Below, piece after piece: positions 28,046-39,062 of a DNA stretch of 64,000 nucleotides. The stretch lies in the NCBI RefSeq assembly GCF_042242105.1, contig NC_092027.1:16882721-16946720 (forward strand), given 5' to 3'. Below the pieces are notes generated by a model. The model searched no databases. It had not been told where the DNA came from and worked only from the letters and a program-made list of their open reading frames with translations. The translations under genes were made by a program, and so were the position numbers. The stretch is from Pempheris klunzingeri (lineage: Eukaryota; Chordata; Actinopteri; Acropomatiformes; Pempheridae). Every line of letters starts with the position of its first letter. Within the stretch, counting starts at the first letter, position 1.

Positions 28046-29560
28046 ATTTTAAAGATCATTAAATATAGCGCCACTAATGCATTCAGTCACCCAAATAATG
28101 TGGAACAGTATAGTTATGTCAATACAGAGTGGATATTTACTGTCTTACCTCATCACTCCCCACAAGCATACACCAAGCTCAACGCTGACTGAGGGCAGCG
28201 ACAGTAATAAACTACAGAGCCACAACATCAGCTATTATTTGGAATCTGTTATGTGGGAGCACGGCATCAGGCACCATGTTGACCACCTCCATGCACCGTT
28301 GGGATGAATAAACCCCAAAACCCAGCAGTGTATCTGATCTGCAGCAGGTTAAGGCACATCATTTATGCAGCATAGAATGATTAACTTAAGCATATTAAAC
28401 ACATCATTTAATGGCTCGAGGCGAGCAGACTGTCTCTTCTTGTGGAACGTTGTGTTGCATTGATAGGCATCAGTACATGGGTATGAGCTTAAGGTTGGCA
28501 ATGAGTGTAGCTGAGGGCAGCGGTCTTGTAAAGCGTAGAAGCAGTTTAGATGTAATTATGATAGGAAAAATAGTAAAGTAAGCCTGTTGCTTTGAGTTGA
28601 AATATTTCTCAAAAACCAAGCACAACAACATGACTTGGGAATATGTGCTTGTTAAAGATCAGACATGAACATTCACATTGCACATCTACATAAATTAGCA
28701 GCATGAAAGCACAATGCTTGCGCCCAAACAACAACCAAAGTAAAAGAAGCTCAGCCACAGCAGGGACTCAGACAGGTAGGAAGCAGCCTGTAGCAACATA
28801 AGTTAGCATGCAGCTAGCAGCTAGCAGACACCAGGACATAGCAAACAAACAGCAGCACAGGACCAAACACACGACTGAACAGAGCCGAGACATTAACACA
28901 CACACACACAGCAGCAAACACTTACCTCAGTCGGTGAAGTGAGGCGGTGTTCCCTCAGCAGAAAGATATCCCCTTAAAACAGAGCAACTGGGGTCCCCAG
29001 ATGAGGAAAGCTAAGCAGCACTGCAAAACTCCACTTCCGGGTTAAAGTGCCACGTTGGGGCTGACAGCTAATGTGCAGAAATGGCCGACAAAGCAGGCCC
29101 TTGCCCAGCAGCAGTGGGAAACGAGGCTGTTTCTCCACAAAGCCTTTCAGGAGCTCCTGAAGGGGACTGTTAGAATGCTAGCTTGCTTGTGAAATGCTAC
29201 ATGATAGCAGGAAAAGGAGGGAGCACCAAGTCCAGCATAGCTAGCTAATTAGCAGTGCAGCAGCAGGTGGTGGAGGAAGAAGGAGGAGCTTCTTCACCTT
29301 AATCTGCAAATGGAGTGGGTGATTGGGTGTTTGCTGCAGGGGGCGGAGCATGTCATGAGAGGGTAGCAGCAACACTTGCAGGTTTTGGTGTTTCAAGTGC
29401 TGCACACACCTTTACGCAAAACCTTACATGCTGCGTCTCAGTATTAGTGGTGCTTTAATGTAAAAGCAGCATTTGAATGTTGCAGTTAGTACAAGTGAAG
29501 CCAGTTTGACTGAACAATAAGTTTCACATTTTAAAACCTAAGAGGCAGTTTGACTTTTTT
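28046..29560. other. Non-coding, candidate dispersed repeat
   Basis: No gene recognised. From about 28780 to 29400 the sequence is rich in GCTAGC/CAGCAG steps and looks like a decayed high-copy repeat (agcagctagcagctagcaga near 28810), but I cannot assign a family or ends. Confidence 0.35.
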
Positions 29561-29644
29561 GTCATAGTGGTAAAAGAACAGGTCATAGTGGTAAAAGCAC
29601 AAGTCATAGTGGTAAAAGCACATGGTATTAGTAGTAAAAGCACT
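29561..29644. repeat. 21-bp minisatellite, four tandem copies
   Basis: Units at 29561-29581, 29582-29602, 29603-29623 and 29624-29644 follow the pattern gtcatagtggtaaaagcaca plus one base. The first three differ at one or two positions; the fourth is more diverged. Confidence 0.93.
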
Positions 29645-30179
29645 GATACCCTTAACGATGGCTGCACACTGTTTGAGTGTCCCAGTAATTCATGTTAGTG
29701 TGACAGCGAACCAGCACACACAATACAAGGACGCTGAAACCAAAGCAGCTAAATGGATTTCAGACATCATTGATTTTATTATTTGCATTATATATTTATT
29801 TTTTAGAAAAAGGCCCACGAGTTCCTAAAATGTGAAAGTCATTGTGACAGATTAAACTACCCAACAACTGCAGTGCTGTTGAACTTGCACTGCATTACAC
29901 AGAGAGGTGTTTCTCTTATTTAGCATGTTTATTATTTAGACAATAGAAACACCTGTCAGTGTAACAATACAACACAGCTCAACAGCACCACAGACTAAAG
30001 CCTCCACAATTATGGCCATACGGTTGAATCAGCACCTCTCTAAAAGCTTCAAAAACTGAACATTATAACCTTCATAAGAGAGGATTTATTGCAGGATTGT
30101 TGTATTATTTTATTTACTACTTTTCTATGCAGTGTCACAATAATGTTGCTGACATTATAGTCAGAACGACTGGCTGACA

Positions 30180-30398
30180 TGTGATGCACATTGTTTTTGG
30201 ATTAATAATTATGATATACAATCTATAGAAAGGTAAGATTAAACTTTTTTGATAAAAATAAATTGCAATAAATCATAATATAAAATCATAATTGCATTAC
30301 TTGTAGAATCACATTACTTGAAAATCGCCATACATATCGAATCAGCACCATCAGTATCATGATAGTATCGGATCGGGAGGTAACATCCCATCCCTAGC
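30180..30398 (-). repeat. Decayed DNA-transposon-like repeat (hAT-type end)
   Basis: On the minus strand it begins TAGGGATGGGATGTTACCTC followed by an AT-rich body with repeated cgatt/gatac words, as in teleost hAT-related non-autonomous repeats. The opposite end was not found. Confidence 0.4.
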
Positions 30399-33173
30399 TT
30401 GCAGGGTCTTAAAATAAAATGTTCAATGCAGGACTTACTCATTTGTTCTATTTTTTTCTTTGTTGTATTGTATTGATATGGTTTATTATGTACAGAATCT
30501 GAAAACTTTGTTCACCACTGCTTGTAACAGAGAAGATGTTTTAGGTCAGACAGTCACTGCAGCCTCCTGCCTCTCAGCGCGGGACAATTTATGGCCAGAC
30601 AACGGCGGGCAACAGGGGGCACTTAGAGGTAAAGTGTCAGCACTGGCTAACAGCTCCACACATATTTATCCAGCAGTGGCAATTTATGGGGAGGGAGGCC
30701 TGTCACCAGATGTGACCCCATGGGACGTGGCCTCAGCTGGTGAAGACAGCGTGGGGACAGCATGAGGAGGACGGGGGGCTAACAGAGAAAGCAGTGGTCA
30801 GAGTACCACTGTATGTGTGAGGAGAACAGGACAAATGTGAGAAATATGCACAGTATATCTTTCTATCTTCTATCTTTTTGTCTCCTTCACTCACACAAGC
30901 AGACGCGCACAGTCGCACTACGGTACCATCTCAATGCACTGGGGCCATCTCACTGCGGGGTCAAGTCGAGAAAAAGACAGAAGCGGAGGAAGGGGGTGGG
31001 GGCATTAAAAGATCCCAATAATGAATCCACGCAATACAGTGATAAATGATCGCAATGAAATCAGACCTGCTTTAATGACAGCATAATGAAGACGGGTGAA
31101 ATTGAGGGTGCGAGGAAAGACTTAGAGAACATGAAAGTCAAAGCAGAGAGGAAAGCGCCAAATGTAATGAAAGTGGCAGAAGGGAAAATCTATACGAGAC
31201 AGAGTGAGGGAGAGATGGAATGTTAGTCGTCTCTGCTGCAATAAGCTTCCAGCGGAGAGGGGAAGAGGCAGGGAGGCCAGTATTCCTGACAGAGCCTTAT
31301 CTCATCTTCAGCCTGGAATAAAACCCATTTTCCAGCCCCGAGACAATAAAGCACAAGGTTACTGAACCTCGCACCCGTGACACCCCTATTTAGAGAGGGG
31401 CCTCGGCCCAACATAAAAATGCATAACACCATCACCGCACTGAGAGGTGGTGTATGACACCAGGGCCAAGCCTGCTATGTCTGTGTGTGTGTAGATGTGT
31501 GTTTTACGATAATGCAACAGAGGCGTGCTTCAATGTGTAGTTGAGCAGATAAAGTCTACTGGGGCAAGTAAAGAGACTACATTGAAGCAGTGGTATGCTT
31601 GCTGCTGCATTTTTTAAATCAGATTTACATGCGAAGGGTTAATTTAATTGCATTGTTCATAACCTTGAAGAGCAGGACAGAGTGGCCGTGTGAGTGTGTG
31701 GACGTGTGAGTGTGCATGCATGCATTTAAACAACTGAACGTGCTTACACACCCGCAGCATGTCTGTTTGTCTGCTCCCCCTGGGATTTTTCTCCTCACAC
31801 ATTGACGTGAATGTGACAAGTGGCCCCTCATCATCACTAAGTGGATTGAGCTGTGTGATGGGCATATCAGGCGCCCTCAGGAAAAATGCCACGCGAATCA
31901 TATAATGTGATTCTCCTCTGTCGTAATGGGTGACAAGTGTTTCCTGTCTGCCCACCCACCATCCCCTCATCCATCCATCCGAGAGCTCTGCCTCCCTAAG
32001 CTTCGCCCGAGGAGACGTGGAAGCGGAGATGATAAGATGGAGAGATTGGCAGGAGAGAGGGAGAAAAAGGGAGGGATGGGGAAAAAGACAAGATGCCACT
32101 GTGCATTGCTTCGAGCCAGGAGATGCCCACAAGTCACATTCGTTCACAAAGAGGAGGCAGAAAAGTGAAATGTCTGCTGTGACAGAGAAATAGACTCTGG
32201 CAAAGGGAGATGCAAACACAGGGTGGCTTAGGCTAACATTTGCCCAGAGCTATCGGCTGCTTGATTGAACTTTTTGTATATTTCATCTCGCTTTCTCTTG
32301 TCTTGCATACACACATACATATAAAAACACGTTACCCAAAAGAGATCTGACTAAGAAGTAGCACACCACCATGCAGAAAACAAGCCTGCTCTACTTTCTC
32401 ATAGCTATGCAAATTGGGTCAATTAATCCAATGCATGTTTGGCATCATGTAGTAGTTGGTGCAGTTCGCAAAGCATTAACAGCAATGTCATGCTAATTGC
32501 AACTCTGTAGTAAATTTCTGCTCAGACACTACCATTTGGCTCAGCTAGCCTCCTGCATGGCCTTACCTTTCTCATCAGAGGGAGCCATGCAAAACTGGCC
32601 CAGGATCAGCCGCCACCCATTTGAGGGAAAGGCTTCTCTGGCTCGCTCATTTAAAATGAAATAGCGGTACCAAGCTAGGCTCTGGCATTCACACACTCTT
32701 TTAATTGCTTGAAACACTATAAAGCAGGAAAAGGAGCTATTTGTCTTGAAAGTACACTTATCTAATCTCCCTTGAACTATTTGCTTGGAAATACAGCTCT
32801 GGGAAAGCCGAGACAATTAGCACCTTTTAGAACATATTGAGATAGATCTTGGGCAAATTTCAAAAGGCATTTGGGGATGATGTGATCATTTGAGGATTTT
32901 TAGTTGGAAGTTGGCACTGCTATTAGAGATAGTGAGATTCTTCCCACATCTGAGGAAGGAGATTACAATTTTGGTCCATTCTGAATATCATTATATAGCT
33001 ACTGCAAAGGCCATGTAGTAGCTCCTAGAAATAAATGACTTAAAGTAATGAACAAGCACACATACTTTACCCCGGTTAGGTATCAAGTAGCTCCTAAAGC
33101 TACTAAAAGGTACAAGGTCAACAAAAATCTATTAATGCTAACCAGTAAATGGTATACTGGACTCCATTTAGTG
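30399..33173. other. Non-coding, no gene recognised
   Basis: Purine-rich segments lie at 30950-31270 and 32020-32100. The 191-codon minus-strand frame at 31644-32219 has no recognisable domain, overlaps + frames, and shows no splice or promoter context. It is not called as a gene. Confidence 0.55.
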
Positions 33174-33520
33174 CATAGACTGTAAATAAGAAGTGGATGT
33201 GGTCATGCATTGGTTTAGAGACTGCCATTTTGAGATCTCGGGCTTGGCATTTTGGGTGTTGCCATCTTGGTTTCAGAACCAGAAGTGGCGTTCATTCAGT
33301 GATTGATTGGTAAGGTTTCCTCCGCTGGCTGGTTTGTCACAAGGTAGTCCCATCTTAAGCATGCTTGCAACATTATGCTTCATCGAAGAAGACGAAACGA
33401 TTAAGAGTCCAGTAGAGTAGCCTGCTGGCCATTAGAAAGAATGCAGGTTTAAGGCACTTCTGCACTGGTTTCACTTTTCAGATCATTAAGCTATGTCCAC
33501 TTCTTTTAAATAGTCTATGG
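33174..33520. mobile_element. TIR-bearing non-autonomous DNA element (MITE), about 347 bp
   Basis: The left end (catagactgtaaataagaag, then tggatgtgg) is a diverged reverse complement of the right end (tatgtccacttcttttaaat, then agtctatg). The interior (gactgccattttgagatctc, tgccatcttggtttcagaac) matches a widespread teleost repeat by recall. It is non-coding. Confidence 0.65.
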
Positions 33521-36500
33521 TCATGTTCTGTTAGAAATACACAGTATTTCTTTTTTCCCAAAAGTACAAATTTGCAACCCAACAATTTTTGTACATTTTG
33601 TGCAAGAGGGAAAGCAGACCATAGTTTCCCAAAAATGATGTAAGGTTGGATAGCTCACAAATGTGAAATATTACTACAGTCTTTATTTTTATTAGGTTTA
33701 TTTATATTAGCTTACCTTTTCTAAACTATATATATAGTATAAGATTGTAAAAACTCTTGTTTGTACACACATATGCAAAAGTTTTCTTTTCTTTTCTTTG
33801 CATTCCACTAGACAGAATGCCGCAGGCACCACTGATCTCTAAAGTAATATAACAGCCATTAAGAACTGACTGCTATTATTGTAGGCCCTCTCATTACTGT
33901 CAACAAAACAGCCCTTGAATGCATGTTATACTTGTATTTTCATTGTCTGCATTCTGAAGTAGGAGCTTACAAAAGTGTACTTGAAAGCAGCACCACAAGG
34001 CAATTTGCCGTGTGAAAAATAGCTATACTCAGCTAGCATTATTTGACAGTGATCAAAGGTGAGCTCTACATTTTCCTTCAGGTGTTTGAAACAGTGCAGA
34101 AAACTGTAAAAAGGTGATGGAAGCTTAACTCCTTCCCCAGCATTAGGGACTAAGCCCAGCAACTTGGTGTGTTTCTTTGGTAGTGCACTTGAGTGAGTCT
34201 TTGTGTGAGTGTGTGAATTCTGTACGTGTGTGTTTGTGTGTGTGTGTGTGTGTACAGAAGCCCTTTATCAGATGCTGGCAGAGTGGAGCACAGGGGGATC
34301 GATAGAGCTTTGGCCTGAAACAGGGAGACAGTACCTGGATCTCAGCCGGCCTCCACTGTTCCTCTCATTGATCTTCATTACCTCTACAGACTGGAGCTCG
34401 AGCAAGAAGGAGCTGGACGCAGTGGCCCATACACACAGGAACACACGCTGCACACACGGACTGTACAGTCATAGTAGTCTCTCTGACTTTGTAAGGACTT
34501 AAATTTAACTCAGGCCACACACACAACCACTCCTATTTACAATCAAATTAAAGATAAAGGGCATATTGCATGGATGTAGCTTAGGAAACGTCAGACACAG
34601 CCAAAAACCTGAATATGGCTCCTAAATATTCAAAAAATTCAAGTAAGTGCTTCACTGGGGAAAAGATAGAATGCAGTTAATTTGAAAAAAGTTTTTGTTG
34701 TCTAATGCTAACCTTCACCATTACTTAACTGTTAACTTTACAGAGACATGTTAATAGTAGATAATGCATAGTCTCCAGTTCAGGAATAATTTGAGCCTCG
34801 TCAGTGAAAGACTTCATAATGAGCGAACAATTCTTTATTGACATGTGCACAATTAAAACAAGACACGTGAAGAGTCCTTGCTGATTAGGCGCCATCGTGA
34901 CATCATCATAGTTTAAAGAATAATGAAGCCACGAACAGTATAGAACAGCCCCTCATAGGGTCTAGACACTGGTGGTGGTTGGATGAAGATCTGGATGGAT
35001 GTGACAAGGAGCGGGTATCTGATTAGCTCAAACCTGGAAGTGATGAAGCTGGAGGTGAATGGGATGGAGGAGGTTTGCAACAATTTCCCACTGAAATGAC
35101 AGCTCACAGCTGTAGAGAGGTCACAGATATTGTGACATCTGGTGAAACAGCGAACGGCCGTAGATCAGCTGATTAAGGCGAAAGCATGAGATGAGGGAAA
35201 GACAGAAAGAGAGAGAGAGACAAAAAGAATAAGCAGCAGAAAAATAGTCTTTTAGCTTGAACTTCCGCTGAGCTTCATTTGTCTGTTTTAAAAAGTAATT
35301 TAAGTCAACGAGTAAAGACATATATTTGTATCTAAACCACAAAGTGCCTTCAAAGAACTATAGACACATAATCAGATTCAGATAATGGTTCAAAACACTC
35401 AATGACGTCATCTCTTGGGACCCTTTCATTGGATTAGCTTGTGATTGAGTGTTAAGACAACTTTTAAGTCCATACATGGTGCTCAGAATTATGAGAAATG
35501 TAAGCATCTATAGGACCATGAACTAAGCAAACTCAATCTTTGAGTTGAGGACCATGTGATGCTGTCAAAAGGTCATGTTTTTAAAAATCCAAACATTTGG
35601 AGTCCTCAAAATCAATCAAATGGTGGCTCAATTGAGCCGCAGGACATTATCATACAACTGTTTCTACAAGCTGGCAAGTAAACTGATTCAGGAATCTTTA
35701 GGAATATTGAACAGAATGAAAATGAATCGTTTATATTAAATTAGTATTTGAACCAGCAGGTTTGATATTTATATCAAAACAATAATAAATGCTAAAAAGG
35801 TAAGCAATTCTGATCATAAGCAACATGGAATCATTTAGTGGAACGCATTGCTGTAATGTAATCACAAATTATTGAGCGCTAACATGTACTAGCTCTTACT
35901 GACAAAAGTGAGATGATTATAATTTTTGACACTGTTGATTAGGCAATGTTGTGTTTGCACACAGCTCATTTTTGTTATTGTTTTTTGAGTGCCAAATGAT
36001 TTCTAGTTCGCAGGAAAATGTGTGCCTTCATGTTAGCTGCTTGAATGGGGATGGCATTTGTATCTAGGAAGAAAAGAGATTTCCCAATCTATAAAATAAT
36101 GGCTAGACAAAAAAGAAAATAATTCAAACCGTGTCTCTGTTTATGAAGCATTATGTGCTCATGTCCAAATAATGTATCTCTCTGTATTCATCTACACTGC
36201 ATCCCAAGTGGGCACCGTTTCTTCTTTATTATTTCCACAATCAACAACAATAAAATTGGATGTGAACGCATTTTAGGCCTGGTAATCAAACCCCAACTTT
36301 CAATTAACTTGCCAACTTGTTTTGTCTATTTGAACAGAATAAATAATTACTTCATTCAATTTAATTGTTGAACTGAATGTCCTTGACAATGGCAATAACA
36401 AACAGGCGAGCTAAAGCCGTTCCTAGTCGGGGAAATTACTTGAAATGCCCATGTAATTCTTTAAAGATTTTTAAGCACTCGCAATCCAAGACAATTTACA

Positions 36501-37540
36501 GTCAACAGACGCAAACAAGTCCAAGCAGCTGGTGAAGACGTTGGGTCTGGCGTGTGGATTAGAAACTTTGTTTATGCATTACTCGTGTGTCTCTCTTCAC
36601 CTTGTCTCCAAGAAGCCAGGCGCTTAATGCATGCAAGGGGAAGCGAGTTAAAAAGGGAAGAGGAAAAGTAAGGGAAGAGAATGAGTGAATGAAAGGTAGT
36701 TTATTGAATAACTAAAGCTCTCAGGTGCCATTCTCCGCTTGTGACTTGTGAAGTTAATTCAATTCTCCCCTCTGTCCCATCAAGCCTTGTCTGGAAGTGG
36801 ACGACATCAAAGCAGAGCCGGAAAACACTAAATGATTGTAACTCAATTGTTGCTGGGCCGTCATTGATTGTTTGCCCGGAAAGAAGTTGGAAGAGAGACA
36901 AGACACTTATTTCCTCCACCTCTCCCACCCTCGGTAATCACTTTTGGGATGGATGTGTGTGTAATATGTGCATGTTTGCACCTATTACAATGAAGAAGCT
37001 TCTGAGCACTGGGCTTTCATGTTTACTTGCAAGGTATACGCACACAAAGCACTAAAGGAGCACAAAGTAATCACAGACAAGGGGATATAATTGAATGAAA
37101 AGCAAATCTGCTTTTTGCAGATGAGCACTCTGTGGTCGCACACATAAACAGATGGATATTTAATTAAGTGCCTTAAAAATTTTGACTGTTCTCACACATT
37201 CAAAGACTGCCACTGTCTATAAACAGACAGCATGGCATTTAGCAGTGGTGCAGACAAGAATTCACTAAATTACTATTTTCTTGTACACATTCAAGCTTTT
37301 AAATCCTCAGCTGTAATTCATAAAGGCTATGCCTTGATCATGTAATGAAGTCAAAACCAAGTGTTTTTTTATTAGTCTTCAGAAACATTCATCAAATCAC
37401 ATGCATAAAAAGTTTTTAAATCTCACAAAAGAGCTGCCTGCAAATACAAAAATGTTGGTATTAAAGGAGCATTCCAATGATTTCATAGATCAAGTTCAGC
37501 TTACTCGTCATCACAGTATTATTAAAGGGATAGTTCAAAT
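33521..37540. other. Non-coding, no gene recognised
   Basis: Only short frames and a TG repeat at 34225-34253 are present. A patch at 36390-36650 is compositionally even, with several homeobox-like cores, and might be a conserved non-coding element. Confidence 0.6.
34225..34253. repeat. (TG)n microsatellite
   Basis: TG run with one interruption (gtgtgtgtttgtgtg). Confidence 0.95.
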
Positions 37541-37630
37541 TAATAATACAAATAATAATAATAATGCATTTTATTTGTAGTGCACTTTACATTAGCAAAT
37601 CTCAAAGTGCTACATAAAACACCAATAGGC
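37525..37630 (+). repeat. Possible L2-like retroelement tail
   Basis: The sequence tgcattttatttgtagtgca followed by ctttacattagcaaatctcaaagtgctaca resembles the conserved 3' region of fish LINE/SINE tails, preceded by (AAT)n. A related phrase (tatatatatagcacatttca) occurs at 63610-63632. Confidence 0.4.
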
Positions 37631-37876
37631 AAATCAACAATTGAAAAATCAGTCAGCATCATATATAAGGTACTTACCAGTAGTTAGTCAATTACTTACA
37701 GTAGAATGCTAAGCAATGTACTGCTGTGGATTGGGTCAGCAGAAAAACAAAAAAGACCCACCTAATTAAATCAATACCATTTTAATTATATGCTATATTA
37801 CGAATATTTTCACTTCTTTACATTGCCGTCAGACAGCTCTTTTCATCAGGAAATTTAATCCACTGTATTGTTCTAC

Positions 37877-38368
37877 AGCGGGTTTGGGGAGCTCAGAATT
37901 GCATCCATGCTTTTTGCAGATAACGTGGTTCTGTTGGCTTCCTCAGACTGTGACCTTCAGCATGCGCTGGGGGGGTTTGCAGCTGAGTGTGGTCCGTTGT
38001 GGTGAAGAGCCGTAAAGTGAAGCTCTTGATTTATCAGTCGATCTACGTTCCAACCCTCATCTATGCCCATGAGTTCTGGGTAATGACCGAAAGAACGAGA
38101 TTGCCGATACAAGCGGCTGAAATAAGATTCCTCCACTGCTCCTTCACATCGAAAGGAGCCAGTTGAGGTGGTTCGGGCATCTGGTCAGGATGCCTCCTGA
38201 TGGGACATGCCACCGGGAGGAGGCCCCGGGGGTAGACCCAGAGCTCGCTGGAGGGTTTACATCTCTCATCTGGCCTGGGAACACCTCGGGATCCCCCAGG
38301 AGGAACTAGAAAGCGATGCTCGCGAGAAGGGCGAAGGGATGGATGGATGGATGGATGGATGGATGGAT
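37877..38368 (+). mobile_element. 5'-truncated non-LTR retrotransposon (LINE) 3' end
   Basis: It starts inside the reverse-transcriptase palm: the frame at about 37892 reads LRIASMLFADNVVLLASS, where the catalytic FADD box has become FADN. It continues with segments matching the LINE C-terminal part (YQSIYVPTLIYAHEFWV; later RWFGHLVRMPP and ISHLAWEHLGIPQEEL) in shifted frames, and ends in (GGAT)n at 38337-38368. Between these blocks sequence is missing. The copy is a dead, internally deleted fragment of a family very common in teleosts; the clade (Rex1, L2 or a relative) is not settled. Confidence 0.88.
38337..38368. repeat. (GGAT)n tail of the LINE
   Basis: Eight tandem GGAT units directly at the 3' end of the LINE fragment; simple-repeat tails of this kind are typical of the family. 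Confidence 0.95.
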
Positions 38369-38470
38369 CGTTCTAGGCTGTCTTCAAAGTAGCCAGACTC
38401 CATAGACAAAATGGCAATTTTACTTTGCTAAACACGGGAGTTGCTGGACTGTCACTGCCTCAGTCAACAA

Positions 38471-38640
38471 ACGGTGGTGGGGCTTTGGCTTAATGATAGA
38501 GCAGGTCGTCTACAAATCACAAGGTTCGTGATTTGATTCCAGACTCTTCCAGTCCACATTCAAAGTATCATTGAACCCCAAATTGCTCCCAAAGTTGTTG
38601 ACTGATGAGCGGGTTGGCACCTTGCATGGTGGCCCATTTT
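38471..38640 (+). mobile_element. tRNA-derived SINE fragment
   Basis: An A-box-like segment (tggcttaatgatagagcagg, 38486-38505) is followed about 20 bases later by a B-box-like segment (ggttcgtgatttgattcc, 38523-38540). The tRNA-unrelated body follows (attgaaccccaaattgctcc; gatgagcgggttggcacctt), matching a familiar teleost SINE by recall. The 3' tail is lost or decayed. It lies about 100 bp after the LINE fragment. Confidence 0.72.
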
Positions 38641-38779
38641 GATGACATTTGGCCATGTCATCAGTATGATCTGAAGTAACTATTTAAAAAATACAAAGTC
38701 ACACAATAATACAGACAAACTAACTTATCGAGGAGCATCCATGCAGGTACTCTTGGATGCTTCTCTAAACTGCAGCATA

Positions 38780-39062
38780 ATACACTAAGTGTGGATAAGT
38801 ACCTCATACAGACCCACTCAAAATAATCCAAACTATACATTTAAGCCTGTGAAAACACTGTGTGATGCACTCTGTGGCTCTAGAGGGAACTTTCTCAAGT
38901 CTAAAATGATAACTCTCATGATGTCATTGTGATATGAGCTTGGTGACTATGAATATTTAGCCTGTGTAACAAACTGTGTGAGTGTGGTTTGAATGACATG
39001 AGAATGGAAGGTCTAGTAACAATGCATTATGGGATATGTAGGATCCCGTGTTTAGGGGCCTA
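38780..39062 (+). repeat. Dispersed repeat, copy 1 (second copy at 52770-53035)
   Basis: It shares ordered blocks with 52770-53035: tgtggctctagagg, a gatgtcat/gatgtcac step, gagcttggtgac, and the best-conserved end gcattatgggatatgtagga (39021-39040). The copies are diverged and in the same orientation. Confidence 0.6.

Noticed and set aside
31644..32219. 191-codon minus-strand frame
   Set aside because: No recognisable domain, overlaps two + frames, and derives from purine-rich DNA on the opposite strand.
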